Shown: positions 13,776 through 29,397, counted from the stretch's first letter. The stretch: DNA of 56,499 nucleotides from an uncultured Chloroflexales bacterium (GCA_937967405.1 CALCJV010000004.1:1-56499), one strand, 5' to 3'. A program made the numbers and translations. The notes: generated by a model not told the origin, from the sequence alone.

Positions 13776-15011
13776 ATGGACGAACAGAAACAGACTGCTA
13801 CAGAGCTAGAACACCAGCATCCTGTATACGCAGACGGTGATGCTACCCCAAATGGCGCAGGCGAAGAGGATGACTTCCATCGTATGGAAGAACTGCTCGC
13901 CGATCCGGCACACGCCTACCGCAATTTGCAGTATGGCGACACTGTGGATGGGATCATCGTGCGCGTCGAGCGCGACTCGCTCCTCGTGGACATCGGGGCC
14001 AAAGCTGAAGGGGTCGTGCCCGCCAAAGAGATGCAATCGCTCACCCCAGAAGCACGTGAGCAGTTACGTGCTGGCGATCCGCTGCTTGTGTTTGTCGTGC
14101 AAGCTGAACACCGCGACGGCTATGCAATCCTCTCGATTGACCGGGCCCGCCAAGAGCGGAGCTGGCGACGCTTGCAACATGCCCACGATAACAACGACGT
14201 GATCGCAGCTCAGGTTGCCAATTATAACAAGGGGGGCTTGCTCGTTGATTTAGACGGGGTGCGCGGCTTTGTGCCCGCATCGCAGGTCAGCTCGATTGGG
14301 CGTGGCTCGGATGTGCAGAAACAGTCTGAGATGGCGCGGATGATCGGCTCTGAAGTAACCCTGAAGATTATCGAGATCAACCGTGAGCGCAATCGCCTGA
14401 TCCTCTCCCAGCGTCAAGCCGTGCAAGAAGTGCGTGAGGAGAAGAAGGATGAGCTGCTTGCTAATCTGCGCGAAGGACAAGTCTACGAGGGCACCGTCAG
14501 TTCAATTTGTGATTTCGGTGTGTTTGTGGATATTGGTGGTGCAGATGGCCTCGTTCACCTCTCTGAGCTTTCATGGGGGCGCGTGCGCCATCCCTCAGAA
14601 GTGATCAGCGTTGGGCAGCGCATAAAAGTCCATATTCTCAATATTGACCTTGATCGGCGACGCATTGCGCTGTCGGTTAAGCGCACCCAGAAAGAGCCAT
14701 GGTCTACAGCAGCCGAACGCTACCAACTCAACCAGATCGTGGACGGGGTGATTACCCAGATTACCGCCTTTGGCGCATTCGCCCGCATCGAGGATGGCAT
14801 TGAAGGCTTGATCCACGTCTCCGAAATGGGCGAAGGGCACGTTCAGCATCCGCGAGAGATTGTCAGGGAAGGAGAAACCGTCCCTGTGCGGATCATTCGG
14901 ATTGACCCCGCCCGCAAACGGATCGGCTTGAGCATGCATCTTCGCACCGAAACTCCCCCCCCCGATGCAGACCATGTGGAGCAAACCCCACCGCCTGATC
15001 CGCAAGCCTAG
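13776..15011 (+). CDS. S1 RNA-binding domain protein (ribosomal protein S1-like)
   Basis: A 411-residue protein with four S1 OB-fold repeats, each opening with a G-x-x-x-x-G strand. They are near residues 47-115 (GDTVDGIIVRV), 130-200 (VIAAQVANYNKGG), 220-285 (GQVYEGTVSSICDFGVFVDIG) and 305-375 (IVDGVITQITAFGAFARI). The N-terminal 45 residues and the last 25 are acidic or Pro-rich and probably disordered. Four-domain S1 proteins replace the six-domain S1 of enterobacteria in many phyla; they bind mRNA on the 30S subunit and help initiation on weak ribosome sites. The ribosome site before the ATG is itself weak. A run of nine C residues lies near the 3' end. It could instead be an S1-like RNA-binding factor outside the ribosome. 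Confidence 0.85.
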   Translation: MDEQKQTATELEHQHPVYADGDATPNGAGEEDDFHRMEELLADPAHAYRNLQYGDTVDGIIVRVERDSLLVDIGAKAEGVVPAKEMQSLTPEAREQLRAGDPLLVFVVQAEHRDGYAILSIDRARQERSWRRLQHAHDNNDVIAAQVANYNKGGLLVDLDGVRGFVPASQVSSIGRGSDVQKQSEMARMIGSEVTLKIIEINRERNRLILSQRQAVQEVREEKKDELLANLREGQVYEGTVSSICDFGVFVDIGGADGLVHLSELSWGRVRHPSEVISVGQRIKVHILNIDLDRRRIALSVKRTQKEPWSTAAERYQLNQIVDGVITQITAFGAFARIEDGIEGLIHVSEMGEGHVQHPREIVREGETVPVRIIRIDPARKRIGLSMHLRTETPPPDADHVEQTPPPDPQA

Positions 15012-15022
15012 CTAAATTGGCG

Positions 15023-15050
15023 GTGACAATGGATCTACCTGATGTACAAT
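15023..15050 (+). promoter_or_regulatory. Promoter of clpC with long leader
   Basis: GTGACA (15023-15028), 16 bp, TACAAT (15045-15050). The start codon of clpC is 260 bp further on. The leader holds no recognised riboswitch or heat-shock operator (no CIRCE or CtsR heptad repeat was seen). Confidence 0.5.
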
Positions 15051-15310
15051 AGAAAGTAACATGGAACGCCTTGAGTGGTGGTATTGAGGCAACACATCGG
15101 AAGCAACCACTTCATGGACGACGTTTCTGCATATGAGCGCACGTAGTCGCTCAGGCAGATGCTGCAAATACTGGCAATGGCTGCCCCGGTTTGCACGGTC
15201 AAGCCGGTTCCGGGAACCACGCTCGTCCCGATGGTGTGTCCCAACACAACCTTCTGCATGCTCTGCCCCTACAACTCTGGATGAGGAACTTACAATCAAC
15301 GGAGTGTCCT

Positions 15311-17818
15311 ATGTCAGATCGACTGTATGACAAATTTACGAAACGTGCCAAGCAGGTGCTGCAACTCGCCACCGAAGAAGCACGTGCGCTAAATCATCCC
15401 TATGTCGGCACGGAGCATATCCTGCTCGGTTTGATCCGTGAAAGCGAAGGGATTGCCGCACGGGTGCTTGATGATCTCGGCGTGAAGTTGCCACAGGCAC
15501 GCAGTGCCGTAGAGTTTATCGTGGGAGTGGGTGAAACACCTTACAGCTCCGATCAAGAGTTAACGGCCCGCGCTAAGAAGGTGATTGAATATGCGATTGA
15601 GGAAGCCAAGCGGCTGAATCATCACTATATTGGGACAGAGCATCTCCTGCTCGGTTTGGTCCGCAATGGTGAAGGGGTTGCAACGGGCGTGCTTGACATT
15701 ATGGGCGTGACGCTCGAACAAGTTCGCAATCAGGTGATGCGCGTGTTGCGGCACGGCACGACCCCGCCCACCGCTGAGCGTTCCAGTAGCTCAGCAACCT
15801 CACAACGCCAAAGCAAAACGCCCTACCTTGATGCGCTGGGCACAGATTTGACTGAGATGGCGGAAGCGGGCCGGCTCGATCCGGTGATCGGGCGCAAGCA
15901 CGAAATTGAGCGCGTAATCCAGATTCTTTCGCGCCGCACCAAGAACAACCCAGCCTTGATTGGTGAGCCGGGTGTCGGCAAGACGGCAATTGTTGAAGGC
16001 CTCGCGCAGCGCATTGTGCAGGGCGAAGTGCCCGATAGCATTAAGGGCAAGCGTGTAGTTGCGCTGGATATGGGTGCGCTCGTCGCGGGCACGAAGTATC
16101 GTGGGCAGTTTGAGGAACGCCTAAAGCGCGTGGTGGATGAGATCAAAGAGACGCGCTGCATCCTCTTCATTGATGAGTTCCACACGATCATTGGAGCAGG
16201 CGGCGCAGAGGGCACACTCGATGCGGCCAATATCCTCAAGCCCGCCCTGAGTCGGGGCGAGCTACAAACAATTGGCGCAACGACGCTGGATGAGTATCGC
16301 AAATATATTGAGCGCGATGCGGCTCTAGAACGCCGCTTTCAGCCGGTGATGGTGGATGAGCCATCAGTGGAGGATACGATCAGCATCCTGCGCGGAGTCA
16401 AGAGCCGCTATGAGGATTTCCACCAGTTGCAGATCAGCGACGAAGCCATCAAGGCTTCAGCCGTGCTCTCCTCGCGCTACGTGCCGGATCGGTTTCTCCC
16501 CGATAAAGCAATTGACTTGATTGACGAAGCGGCGAGCCGCGTGCGGATGTATCGCTCAGCGACTCCCCCCAAACTACGCGATGCGCTGCGGGGCTTGGAA
16601 GCCCTGCGGAAAGAGCGTGAAGCCGCGCTTGCGGATAAGCAGTTTAGCCTTGCCGAAGACCTGCGCGACCGCGAGGAGCGCATGCAATCGCGGATTGCCG
16701 TGATCGAAAGTGAGATTGGCATCAGTGCTGCCGAGCAAACCTATGATCGCCCATATGTCACCGAAGAGGATATTGCCGAAGTGGTAGGGATGTGGACGGG
16801 TATTCCAGTTACCCGCCTGCGCGGCGATGAGACTGCTCGCCTGATGGAGATGGAAAGTGCCTTGCACAAGCGCGTGATCGGACAGGAAGAGGCGATTGTC
16901 ACGATCTCGCGGGCCGTCCGTCGCGCTCGCGCAGGCCTGAAAGACCCGCGCCGCCCGATTGGGAGCTTCATCTTTCTCGGGCCTACCGGTGTCGGCAAGA
17001 CCGAGCTGGCCAAAGCCTTAGCCGAGTTTATGTTTGGCTCGGAAGGGGCCCTGATCAAGATTGATATGTCTGAGTTTCAGGAACGCCACACCACCAGCCG
17101 CCTTGTCGGCTCGCCGCCCGGCTACGTCGGCTATGGCGAGGGCGGGCAACTCACCGATGCAGTGCGGCGCAAGCCCTACAGCGTGGTACTCTTTGATGAG
17201 ATCGAGAAGGCTCACCCCGAAGCCTTCAACCTGCTGCTGCAAGTCCTCGAAGATGGGCACTTGACCGACGGCAAGGGGCGTAAGGTAGACTTCCGCAACA
17301 CCGTGATTATTATGACCAGCAACGTCGGCACAGAGCACATCCGCCGTGCTAGCCGGATTGGGTTTGGAGCAACCGCAGTGGATATTGACGAACACGACAC
17401 GCGCCGCAAAGTAGAGGATTCGCTCAAGCAAATCTTCCGGCCAGAGTTCCTGAACCGGATTGATGCAACGATCATCTTCCACCCGCTTACGTCGGACGAG
17501 ATTCGCCAAATTGCAACCATTATGATCAATCGTGTCCAACAGCAGCTTGACGATCATCAGATCAAGCTGGAAGTCCACGAAGATGCGCTAGAACTGCTTA
17601 CACGACGCGGCTACGATCCCGCCTTCGGAGCACGCCCGTTACGCCGCATCATCACCAACCTGATCGAGGACCCGATGGCCGAAGGCGTGCTGGAAGGACG
17701 CTTCACGGCTGGCGATACGGTGGTGGTAGATGCCCACAACGACTTGCTGCGAATCCGTAGCCTGCGCCAGATCGAGCAGGATGAGCAGCAGGAAGAGGAG
17801 AGTGCCGCGCTGGTGTAA
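15311..17818 (+). CDS. clpC: ATP-dependent Clp protease ATP-binding subunit ClpC
   Basis: An 835-residue Hsp100 unfoldase with the full ClpC layout. The N-domain has two tandem repeats ([13 protein letters not shown] and [13 protein letters not shown], residues 1-150). AAA1 has Walker [10 protein letters not shown] near residue 218 and Walker B LFIDEFH. A coiled-coil/UVR-type middle domain holds [23 protein letters not shown]2 has GPTGVGKTE near residue 560 and [15 protein letters not shown]. It unfolds substrates and feeds them to ClpP; clpP and the adaptor mecB are not in the window. ATG 15311 follows GGAG by about 7 nt and matches the usual [14 protein letters not shown] start; the open frame upstream to 15191 is not part of the gene. 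Confidence 0.97.
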   Translation: MSDRLYDKFTKRAKQVLQLATEEARALNHPYVGTEHILLGLIRESEGIAARVLDDLGVKLPQARSAVEFIVGVGETPYSSDQELTARAKKVIEYAIEEAKRLNHHYIGTEHLLLGLVRNGEGVATGVLDIMGVTLEQVRNQVMRVLRHGTTPPTAERSSSSATSQRQSKTPYLDALGTDLTEMAEAGRLDPVIGRKHEIERVIQILSRRTKNNPALIGEPGVGKTAIVEGLAQRIVQGEVPDSIKGKRVVALDMGALVAGTKYRGQFEERLKRVVDEIKETRCILFIDEFHTIIGAGGAEGTLDAANILKPALSRGELQTIGATTLDEYRKYIERDAALERRFQPVMVDEPSVEDTISILRGVKSRYEDFHQLQISDEAIKASAVLSSRYVPDRFLPDKAIDLIDEAASRVRMYRSATPPKLRDALRGLEALRKEREAALADKQFSLAEDLRDREERMQSRIAVIESEIGISAAEQTYDRPYVTEEDIAEVVGMWTGIPVTRLRGDETARLMEMESALHKRVIGQEEAIVTISRAVRRARAGLKDPRRPIGSFIFLGPTGVGKTELAKALAEFMFGSEGALIKIDMSEFQERHTTSRLVGSPPGYVGYGEGGQLTDAVRRKPYSVVLFDEIEKAHPEAFNLLLQVLEDGHLTDGKGRKVDFRNTVIIMTSNVGTEHIRRASRIGFGATAVDIDEHDTRRKVEDSLKQIFRPEFLNRIDATIIFHPLTSDEIRQIATIMINRVQQQLDDHQIKLEVHEDALELLTRRGYDPAFGARPLRRIITNLIEDPMAEGVLEGRFTAGDTVVVDAHNDLLRIRSLRQIEQDEQQEEESAALV

Positions 17819-17855
17819 CCCACCCCGCTCCCTTAGCTCTACCCTAAGCTGACAC

Positions 17856-17888
17856 GTGCCGTCTATCCCGATGAGCGATAGGCGGCAC
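17856..17888 (+). terminator. Terminator-like hairpin after clpC
   Basis: GTGCCG, T and CTATC (17856-17867) pair with GATAG, G and CGGCAC (17877-17888): a 12-bp stem with one T-G pair and a 9-nt loop, 38 bp after the clpC stop. No T-run follows. Confidence 0.5.
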
Positions 17889-17974
17889 ACCGCATCTACA
17901 GGGCTTGACAATGAGCGTATAATGAGAAGGAACATACTCACACCTCACGGCAGCAAGCAATCTGCTGTCCCACC

Positions 17975-18003
17975 TTGACGCACGCCCAAAACCGTGATAC
18001 CAT
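17975..18003 (+). promoter_or_regulatory. Promoter of rpoB with about 245-nt leader
   Basis: TTGACG (17975-17980), 17 bp, TACCAT (17998-18003). A second possible -10 (TATAAT, 17918-17923) has only TCTACA 17 bp upstream. Between 18010 and 18258 there is a long untranslated leader in which I see no known element; the L10-L12 genes usual upstream of rpoB are absent. Confidence 0.45.
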
Positions 18004-18258
18004 TAGAAGTCATTGCGGTACATAGTGTGGGGTCGCGCATGATCGTCCTGCTACCGACACAGACAACTGACATTTGCCAAAGAGCTACGCAGCAGTAGGG
18101 TAGCTTACACCCGTCATACCTACGCCAGTTCAACGACTGATCCACGAGGAAGTCTACTGAACCGGCGGTTTGTGTATTTATTTGGCAATCCGGCAGCACC
18201 CGCCCCATGATCGCCGCAGTTGCGAACCTACACGAACTGATTAGCAAACGAGGTGAGT

Positions 18259-21200
18259 ATGGCTCCGCTAGTAGAAAGTGTTGTGCTTCAGCCCCTGATT
18301 ACTCCCGTAGACACTGGAACAAACGCCCTGCGCCGCGATTCGATTGAGCGGCGTTCTTTTGCGCGAATCAAAGATACTATTGACGTACCACGCTTAATCG
18401 AGACCCAAGTCCGCAGTTTCAAATGGTTTATGGACAGCGGCCTACGGGAATTGCTCAATGAGATTTCGCCGATCACCGACTTCACGGGCAAGAACCTCGA
18501 ACTACGGTTTGTAGATTATACCTTTGGTGAGCCACGCTACTCCGAATTTGAGTGCCGTGACCGCGACTTGACCTACTCCGTGCCCCTGCGCGTCAAGGTT
18601 GAACTGCGCGTGCTGGCCACGGGTGAGATCAAGGAGAGTGAACTGTTTCTGGGCGACTTCCCGATGATGACCGACAACGGCACCTTCATCTACAACGGTG
18701 CCGAGCGGGTTGTCGTGTCGCAGCTGATTCGTTCACCGGGAGTGTACTTCAGTGGCGAGAAAGAACCTACCAGTGGGCGCATGCTGCACTCCGCCAAGCT
18801 GATCCCCAATCGCGGGGCATGGCTCGAATTTGAGACGAGCAAGCGCGACGTGATCTCCGTCAAGGTAGACCGCAAGCGCAAGCTCCCTGTCACCATCTTG
18901 CTACGAGCCATCCTCGCGTGGCAAGCCGATGAGCACGGCGTGGGGCAATGGGTTGAGGATAAACGCCTTGTGGATTACGGGCTGGATGAGCAGATTGTCG
19001 AACTGCTGCAACACATTGATAGCAACCCCGATCACGCCTACCTCCGCTCGACGCTCGATAAAGACTCAACCAGCAACGCCCGCGAAGCCCTGATTGAACT
19101 CTACAAGCGGCTGCGGCCCGGCGATCCGCCGACACTGGAGAATGCCCGCTCATTACTCGAATCGCTGCTCTTCAATCCGCGCCGCTATGATCTCGCACGG
19201 GTTGGGCGCTACAAGCTCAACAAGAACCTCTGGGAGCGCGACGTGCGCCGCAGCCACACCGGTGAGAACCCGCGCACGAATGCCCCCGACTTGAGCGTGA
19301 TGGTGCTGCTGCCGCGCGACATCTTCCGCATCATTGAGCAGTTGATCCAACTCAACAATGGCTTCGGCAAGCCCGATGATATTGACCATCTGGGCAACCG
19401 CCGCGTCCGCACCGTGGGCGAGCTGATCCAGCAACAGTTCCGCGTGGGCTTGCTCCGCATGGAGCGGGTGATCAAGGAGCGGATGAGCTTGCAGGACGCA
19501 GACACGATCACGCCCAATGCGCTGATCAACATTCGTCCGGTGGTGGCAGCCATGCGCGAATTCTTCGGCGGCAGCCAACTCTCGCAGTTTATGGATCAGA
19601 CCAACCCACTGGCTGAGCTAACCAACAAGCGGCGGCTCTCGGCACTGGGGCCCGGCGGTCTCAGCCGAGACCGCGCCGGCTTCGAGGTGCGTGACGTACA
19701 CCATAGCCACTATGGGCGCATCTGCCCCGTCGAAACACCAGAAGGGCCAAACATCGGCTTGATCGGCACCATGAGTACCTACGCCCGCGTCAATGAGATG
19801 GGTTTTCTGGAAACGCCCTACCGCAAGATTTTTCAGGAGATCGAAAACACCCCCGTGTGGATCGAGCGGCGCTATGCCCCACGCGATGTGAAAGACCTGC
19901 ACACCGGCGATATTCTGCTGGCGGCCGGCGAGCGGATCGACGCGGACACCGCCCGCCAATTGGCCATTACGCTGCTCACGGGGCAAATGCTCCGCGAGGA
20001 TATTGTAGACCCACAGGATGAAAGCGGCGAGACAGTGCTCGCCGAAGCCGGCATGGAGATCACCCGCGAGCTGGCACAGGTGATTGCAGACCTGCCCTAC
20101 CGCACAATCAAGATCAAGCCGGTGGTGTCGCAGCAGGTGGATTACCTCAGTGCCGATGAGGAAGACCGCTTCGTCGTAGTGCAAGCCAACGCCCCCCTCG
20201 ATGAGCACAACCGCTTTACGACCCAGACTGTCTCGTGCCGCTTTGCGGAGGAGTTTATCAAGGAGCGCATCGAGCGCGTGGACTACATGGACGTATCGCC
20301 GAAGCAAGTGGTCAGCGTCAGCACCGCGCTGATCCCCTTCCTTGAACATGACGATGCCAACCGGGCCCTGATGGGATCGAACATGCAACGCCAAGCCGTG
20401 CCGCTGCTCCGCCCCGATGCGCCTATCGTGGGGACAGGCATGGAGTACCTCGCTGCCCGCGACAGTGGGCAGGTGGTGGTTGCCAAAGCCGATGGCATAG
20501 TGCGGAGCGCAACCGCTGAGCGCATTCTGGTGGAGGAAGACGACGGCTATCTGCGTGAGTACCGCCTGCGGAAATTCATGCGAAGCAACCAAGATACGTG
20601 TATCAATCAACGCCCCGGTGTATCTGCGGGGGATCGGGTCCGCAAGGGCCACATCATTGCCGATAGCAGCAGCACCGACAACGGCGAACTAGCTCTTGGG
20701 CAAAACATACTGGTAGCCTATATGCCGTGGGAAGGGGGCAACTTCGAGGATGCGATCCTCGTAAGTGAGCGGCTAGTGCGCGAAGATATTTTCACCAGCA
20801 TCCATATCGAGAAGTACGAAGTCGAAGCCCGTGATACCAAACTCGGCCCAGAGGAGATCACCCGCGATATTCCCAACGTGGGGCAGGATAGCCTCCGCAA
20901 TCTCGATGATCGCGGGATCATCTACATCGGTGCCGAAGTGCATCCGAACGATATTCTCGTGGGCAAGATTACGCCCAAAGGCGAAACCGACCTGACGGCC
21001 GAAGAACGCCTGCTGCGAGCCATCTTTGGCGAAAAGGCGCGGGAAGTGAAGGATAGCAGCCTGCGCGTGCCCAATGGGGTGCGGGGCAAAGTGATTGACG
21101 TGAAAGTCTTTAGCCGCGCCGACGGAGCCGAGCTGCCCGTCGGGGTGAATCAGACCGTGCGCGTGCTGCTGTGCCAGAAGCGCAAGATTAGCGCAGGGGA

Positions 21201-21969
21201 CAAGATGGCTGGGCGGCACGGCAACAAGGGCGTGGTCAGCCGGATTATGCCCATTGAGGATATGCCCTTCTTGCCCGATGGCCGCCCAGTAGATATTGTG
21301 CTGAATCCGATTGGCGTGCCGAGCCGCATGAACATCGGGCAAATCCTCGAAACCCATCTCGGCTGGGCCGCAGCTCGGCTAGGCTACCGCGTAGCTACGC
21401 CGGTATTCGATGGCGCAGATGAGGATCAAATCAAAAACTTGCTCGAAGCTGCCGGCTTGCCCCGCGACGGCAAAATCACCCTCTACGATGGGCGCACCGG
21501 CATGCCTTTCGACCATCCAGTTACGGTGGGTTATGCCTATATGCTTAAGTTGGCTCACCTCGTCGAGGACAAAATCCACGCCCGTAGCACGGGCCCCTAC
21601 AGCCTTGTCACCCAGCAGCCACTCGGAGGCAAAGCCCAATTCGGTGGGCAACGCTTCGGCGAGATGGAAGTGTGGGCCCTCGAAGCCTACGGCGCAGCCT
21701 ATATTTTGCAAGAGATGCTGACGGTCAAATCGGATGATGTGGTTGGGCGCGTCAAGACGTATGAGGCGATTGTGAAGGGCGAGCCGATCCATGAGCCAAG
21801 TGTGCCAGAGAGCTTCAAGGTGCTGATCAAGGAACTTCAATCACTCGGCTTGAGTGTAGATGTGTTGACTGAAGACGAACGCGCCATTGAGCTGAACGAT
21901 GATATGGACAGCGACTTGGCCGCCCTAGATGGAATCAACCTGAGTGGCATGGAACGCGGTGAATTCTAA
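18259..21969 (+). CDS. rpoB: DNA-directed RNA polymerase subunit beta
   Basis: A complete beta subunit of about 1236 residues. Landmarks in order: the N-terminal protrusion/lobe ([40 protein letters not shown]), the rifampicin-pocket region ([24 protein letters not shown]), [14 protein letters not shown], the [21 protein letters not shown] switch/nucleotide region, and the C-terminal clamp ([25 protein letters not shown]) that meets beta-prime. Sensitive-type residues (Gln, Asp, His/Asn, Arg, Ser) in the rifampicin cluster look unmodified. ATG 18259 was chosen over GTG 18253 because AGGTG sits 4 nt ahead of it. It lies 72 bp upstream of rpoC with a hairpin between them. The upstream neighbour is clpC rather than rplL, a local gene-order peculiarity. 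Confidence 0.98.
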   Translation: MAPLVESVVLQPLITPVDTGTNALRRDSIERRSFARIKDTIDVPRLIETQVRSFKWFMDSGLRELLNEISPITDFTGKNLELRFVDYTFGEPRYSEFECRDRDLTYSVPLRVKVELRVLATGEIKESELFLGDFPMMTDNGTFIYNGAERVVVSQLIRSPGVYFSGEKEPTSGRMLHSAKLIPNRGAWLEFETSKRDVISVKVDRKRKLPVTILLRAILAWQADEHGVGQWVEDKRLVDYGLDEQIVELLQHIDSNPDHAYLRSTLDKDSTSNAREALIELYKRLRPGDPPTLENARSLLESLLFNPRRYDLARVGRYKLNKNLWERDVRRSHTGENPRTNAPDLSVMVLLPRDIFRIIEQLIQLNNGFGKPDDIDHLGNRRVRTVGELIQQQFRVGLLRMERVIKERMSLQDADTITPNALINIRPVVAAMREFFGGSQLSQFMDQTNPLAELTNKRRLSALGPGGLSRDRAGFEVRDVHHSHYGRICPVETPEGPNIGLIGTMSTYARVNEMGFLETPYRKIFQEIENTPVWIERRYAPRDVKDLHTGDILLAAGERIDADTARQLAITLLTGQMLREDIVDPQDESGETVLAEAGMEITRELAQVIADLPYRTIKIKPVVSQQVDYLSADEEDRFVVVQANAPLDEHNRFTTQTVSCRFAEEFIKERIERVDYMDVSPKQVVSVSTALIPFLEHDDANRALMGSNMQRQAVPLLRPDAPIVGTGMEYLAARDSGQVVVAKADGIVRSATAERILVEEDDGYLREYRLRKFMRSNQDTCINQRPGVSAGDRVRKGHIIADSSSTDNGELALGQNILVAYMPWEGGNFEDAILVSERLVREDIFTSIHIEKYEVEARDTKLGPEEITRDIPNVGQDSLRNLDDRGIIYIGAEVHPNDILVGKITPKGETDLTAEERLLRAIFGEKAREVKDSSLRVPNGVRGKVIDVKVFSRADGAELPVGVNQTVRVLLCQKRKISAGDKMAGRHGNKGVVSRIMPIEDMPFLPDGRPVDIVLNPIGVPSRMNIGQILETHLGWAAARLGYRVATPVFDGADEDQIKNLLEAAGLPRDGKITLYDGRTGMPFDHPVTVGYAYMLKLAHLVEDKIHARSTGPYSLVTQQPLGGKAQFGGQRFGEMEVWALEAYGAAYILQEMLTVKSDDVVGRVKTYEAIVKGEPIHEPSVPESFKVLIKELQSLGLSVDVLTEDERAIELNDDMDSDLAALDGINLSGMERGEF

Positions 21970-21984
21970 CGAGGGTGGGCAGCA

Positions 21985-22010
21985 GCGGGCTAGCGCATGG
22001 CATAGCCCGC
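21985..22010 (+). other. Hairpin in the rpoB-rpoC spacer
   Basis: GCGGGCTA (21985-21992) and TAGCCCGC (22003-22010) form a perfect 8-bp stem with a 10-nt loop. There is no T-run, so read-through into rpoC is expected; it may be an RNA-processing or stability site. Confidence 0.5.
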
Positions 22011-22041
22011 CCAGCCTTGTTATCTCTAGCGGGAGAAATCA

Positions 22042-26925
<4,884 letters not shown>

Positions 26926-27000
26926 TACAGGATTGGGCAAAGGCCTAGTGCCAGAAACTCCCAGCGTGTCCTCAATAACCCTCAACAGGCGCAAAAGTAT

Positions 27001-27034
27001 GGCGTGGGGCGCATATACCTCACGCCGTTTGCTT
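27001..27034 (+). terminator. Intrinsic terminator of the rpoBC operon
   Basis: GGCGTGGGG (27001-27009) pairs with CCTCACGCC (27018-27026), 9 bp with one G-T pair and an 8-nt loop, followed by the T-rich GTTTGCTTT. Confidence 0.6.
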
Positions 27035-27072
27035 TGGCACAGGTGATCCACCCCTCTGGGCTGAAGATAATC

Positions 27073-27101
27073 TTGACAGACATCTGGACCTGTGCTATCG
27101 T
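27073..27101 (+). promoter_or_regulatory. Promoter of the FMN-riboswitch/ribXY transcript
   Basis: TTGACA (27073-27078), 17 bp, TATCGT (27096-27101) with TGC directly before it as an extended -10. The start site would be near 27108, about 15 nt before the aptamer. Confidence 0.65.
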
Positions 27102-27122
27102 AATAACCAATCTAATACACAT

Positions 27123-27247
27123 AACCTTCGGGGCAGGGTGCAATTCCCGATCGGCGGTAATCTCCTTCAGGGGTAGCCCGCGAGCCGTAAGGCAGGATTC
27201 CGGTGTGATTCCGAAGCCGACCGTAACAGTCTGGATGAAAGAAGGTT
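27123..27247 (+). promoter_or_regulatory. FMN riboswitch (RFN element)
   Basis: The conserved blocks of the flavin mononucleotide aptamer are all recognisable in order: CTTCGGGGCAGGGTG, AATTCCCGATCGGCGGT, AGCCCGCGAGCC, GCAGGATTCCGGTGTGATTC, CGAAGCCGACCGTAACAGT and CTGGATGAAAGAAGG. The closing stem P1 is formed by AACCTTC (27123-27129) and GAAGGTT (27241-27247). FMN binding normally switches off flavin synthesis or transport genes by favouring a terminator or masking the ribosome site. The downstream ribXY genes fit exactly. Hairpins for an expression platform are present further down (27370-27396 and an alternative). Confidence 0.95.
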
Positions 27248-27369
27248 GGTATACAGTACGGCGTGCTACATGGCATGCTTTGTTGTTGCTGCATAACGGT
27301 TTACCCAATCACGGGCATATTCCGCTTATGTTGTTGTGCTGTATCCATCTCCATAGCATTTGTTTGTGT

Positions 27370-27400
27370 GCCCCGAAGAATATCTGGCTTCGGGGCATTC
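27370..27400 (+). terminator. Putative attenuator hairpin of the riboswitch
   Basis: GCCCCGAAG (27370-27378) pairs perfectly with CTTCGGGGC (27388-27396), loop 9 nt, followed by ATTCTGTTG. The 3' arm can instead pair with GCCCCCGAAGCC (27405-27416), giving mutually exclusive structures. A weaker hairpin (GCGTGC/GCATGC near 27260) followed by TTTGTTGTT is another candidate. Confidence 0.5.
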
Positions 27401-27449
27401 TGTTGCCCCCGAAGCCACCAAACAGCTTGAGCAGAAGGAGCAACAACCC

Positions 27450-28322
27450 ATGCAGCAACCCACACAACACATTATCCCGACCCTACCCAGCCAATCAGCG
27501 CAGGCGGCATCCACCCCCCTAACGAGTCAGGCAGCACCTGCACCACACCCAACCATGCGCCGAAACCGCCGACTGAGCTGGATGAACCGCTTCAGCTTTC
27601 CGCTCGCCCTCGTGATGGTGGTGCTCGGCTGGCAGCTGCTCGTCGTGATCAGCGGCTACCAGCCCTACACGCTCCCCTCACCGCTGCTTGTGCTGCAACG
27701 GTTTGTGAGTGCCGCAAGTAGCGGGCTGCTACTGCACCACACGCTCGTCACCGTGACAGCAGCACTCGGCGGCTTTGCGCTAGCCCTCCTCACAGGCACG
27801 CTGCTCGGCTACTTACTGTTCCGGCTCCGCTGGCTCGAACGCGCCACCGCACCGCTCCTCGCCGCTTCGCAGGCCGTGCCCATCATTGCTATCGCCCCGT
27901 TGATCATCCTCTGGTTTGGGACTGGCCTGCAAGCCAAAATCTTGGTTGCCGCCTTGATTACCTTTTTCCCGATCTTGATGAGTACGCTCGTTGCCCTGCG
28001 CCAGATTCCGCGTGAGCTACGCGAGATGGCTTTGATCAGTGGGGCTTCGTGGTGGCAGATGATGCGTTATGTCGAGCTACCGCTTGCGCTGCCGGTGATG
28101 TTTGCCGGCATTCGTACTGGCTTGGCACTGGCGACCACCGGCGCAGTGGTTGGTGAATTTGTGGCGGGGCGCGATGGCTTAGGTGCCCTGATCAACATCG
28201 CCCGTGGGCTATTCGATACGCCCTTGATGTTCGTGGCGATCCTCACACTGGTTATCATCACGCTCACCCTGTACCAACTGGTCGAATGGGTTGAGCGAGT
28301 TATCGTACACTGGGCGGATTAA
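27450..28322 (+). CDS. ribX: Riboflavin ABC transporter permease RibX
   Basis: A 290-residue inner-membrane permease of the nitrate/sulfonate/thiamine-precursor type. A Pro/Gln/Ala-rich N-terminus (1-45) precedes about six membrane segments. The cytoplasmic coupling loop (ELREMALISGASWWQMMRYV, near residues 190-210) is the EAA motif that contacts the ATPase. The FMN riboswitch upstream and the substrate-binding protein downstream identify it as RibX of the RibXY riboflavin importer predicted in Chloroflexi. ATG 27450 follows AAGGAG by 9 nt. No ATP-binding subunit is encoded here; one must come from elsewhere. Without the riboswitch it would only be called a generic permease. Confidence 0.85.
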   Translation: MQQPTQHIIPTLPSQSAQAASTPLTSQAAPAPHPTMRRNRRLSWMNRFSFPLALVMVVLGWQLLVVISGYQPYTLPSPLLVLQRFVSAASSGLLLHHTLVTVTAALGGFALALLTGTLLGYLLFRLRWLERATAPLLAASQAVPIIAIAPLIILWFGTGLQAKILVAALITFFPILMSTLVALRQIPRELREMALISGASWWQMMRYVELPLALPVMFAGIRTGLALATTGAVVGEFVAGRDGLGALINIARGLFDTPLMFVAILTLVIITLTLYQLVEWVERVIVHWAD

Positions 28323-28365
28323 ACCCACCCGTATAACTACGCATTGCAAAGGAGAACTAGTTCGT

Positions 28366-29397
28366 ATGATTAAGGTAAAGATGATGCTTCAGTACAGCTT
28401 CCTGTTGGGGCTAGGGTTGATCTTGATCGCGTGTGGCGGTGCAGCCCCAACAGCCCCAACAGCCCCAGCAGCCCCAGCAGCTGCACCTGAGCCAGCATTG
28501 ACGACAGTCACACTGGCGATGTCCTACATTCCGAATGTCCAGTTTGCACCGTTCTACGTCGCCCAGCAGAAGGGCTACTACCGTGAGGCCGGCATTGATG
28601 TCGTCTTCGACTACAACTTCGAAACTGACACGCTCCAACGCGCCGCAACCGCATCGCTCGATGCACCGATCTTCGCGCACGGCAGCGGGCTATCGGTGAT
28701 GCTAGCCCGCCAACAAGGGCTTCCGGTGCAAATGGTCATGCAGCAAACCCAGCAGTTTCCAGTCGTCTTCTTTGGCAAAGCCGGAATTCCGCTCGATGAC
28801 CCGACCGATCTGCAAGGGCTGCGGATCGGCATTCCGGGTCGCTTCGGCGCAAGCTACTACGCGCTACTAGCCCTGCTCTACGCCAGCAACCAGCAGGAGC
28901 GCGACCTGAATGTACAGGAAGTCGGCTTTAGCCAATTCCAGCTTGTGCTCGAAGATCAGATTGACGTTGCCGCTGGCTATGCCATGAACGAGCCAGTCCG
29001 CCTGCGCGAAGCAACCGGCGGCGCAAGTGTCTTGCGCGTGGCCGACTTCTTCCCGCTTGTGTCAGATGGGGTGATCGTCAGTGAGCAAATGATCGCCGAA
29101 CGCCCCGAATTGGTGCAGGGCTTTGTGGAGGCTTCGATGCGTGGGCTACGCGATACGTTGGCAAACCCCGACGAAGCCTTCGAGATCAGCCTTACGTTCA
29201 TTCCTGAAGCCAATTTGAGTACGCCTGAATTTGAGCGGGCGGTACTGCAAGAGAGCCTACCCTACTGGAGCAGTGAACGGCTCGGCGCAATGTCCGAAAC
29301 GACATGGGCCAAGTCACACCAGTTCCTGCTTGATCTGAACTTGCTGCAAAGCCCGATTGAAGTCGAGCAGGCGTATACGAATGCGTTTGTGGAGTAG
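28366..29397 (+). CDS. ribY: Riboflavin-binding lipoprotein RibY (NMT1/THI5-like)
   Basis: A 343-residue substrate-binding protein with a lipoprotein signal (hydrophobic core then LIACGG; Cys near residue 23). A low-complexity Ala/Pro/Thr linker follows, encoded by four 9-bp repeats. The NMT1/THI5-like fold begins at TVTLAMSYIPNVQFAPFYVAQQKGYY, a pattern shared with pyrimidine-, thiamine- and riboflavin-binding proteins. It would capture riboflavin outside the membrane and pass it to RibX. AAAGGAG is 11 nt before the ATG. It is 43 bp downstream of ribX and shares its riboswitch control. Confidence 0.85.
   Translation: MIKVKMMLQYSFLLGLGLILIACGGAAPTAPTAPAAPAAAPEPALTTVTLAMSYIPNVQFAPFYVAQQKGYYREAGIDVVFDYNFETDTLQRAATASLDAPIFAHGSGLSVMLARQQGLPVQMVMQQTQQFPVVFFGKAGIPLDDPTDLQGLRIGIPGRFGASYYALLALLYASNQQERDLNVQEVGFSQFQLVLEDQIDVAAGYAMNEPVRLREATGGASVLRVADFFPLVSDGVIVSEQMIAERPELVQGFVEASMRGLRDTLANPDEAFEISLTFIPEANLSTPEFERAVLQESLPYWSSERLGAMSETTWAKSHQFLLDLNLLQSPIEVEQAYTNAFVE

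Noticed and set aside
15191..15310. N-terminal extension of ClpC
   Set aside because: The family start is at 15311 with a good ribosome site; the upstream codons show no homology and are leader sequence.
17905..17923. TTGACA and TATAAT as an rpoB promoter
   Set aside because: The two hexamers are separated by only 7 bp, far too close to act as one promoter.
19618..20652. Long antisense open frame within rpoB (and a similar one at 22999-23928 in rpoC)
   Set aside because: They are shadows of highly conserved genes on the other strand, with no recognisable domain, ribosome site or promoter.
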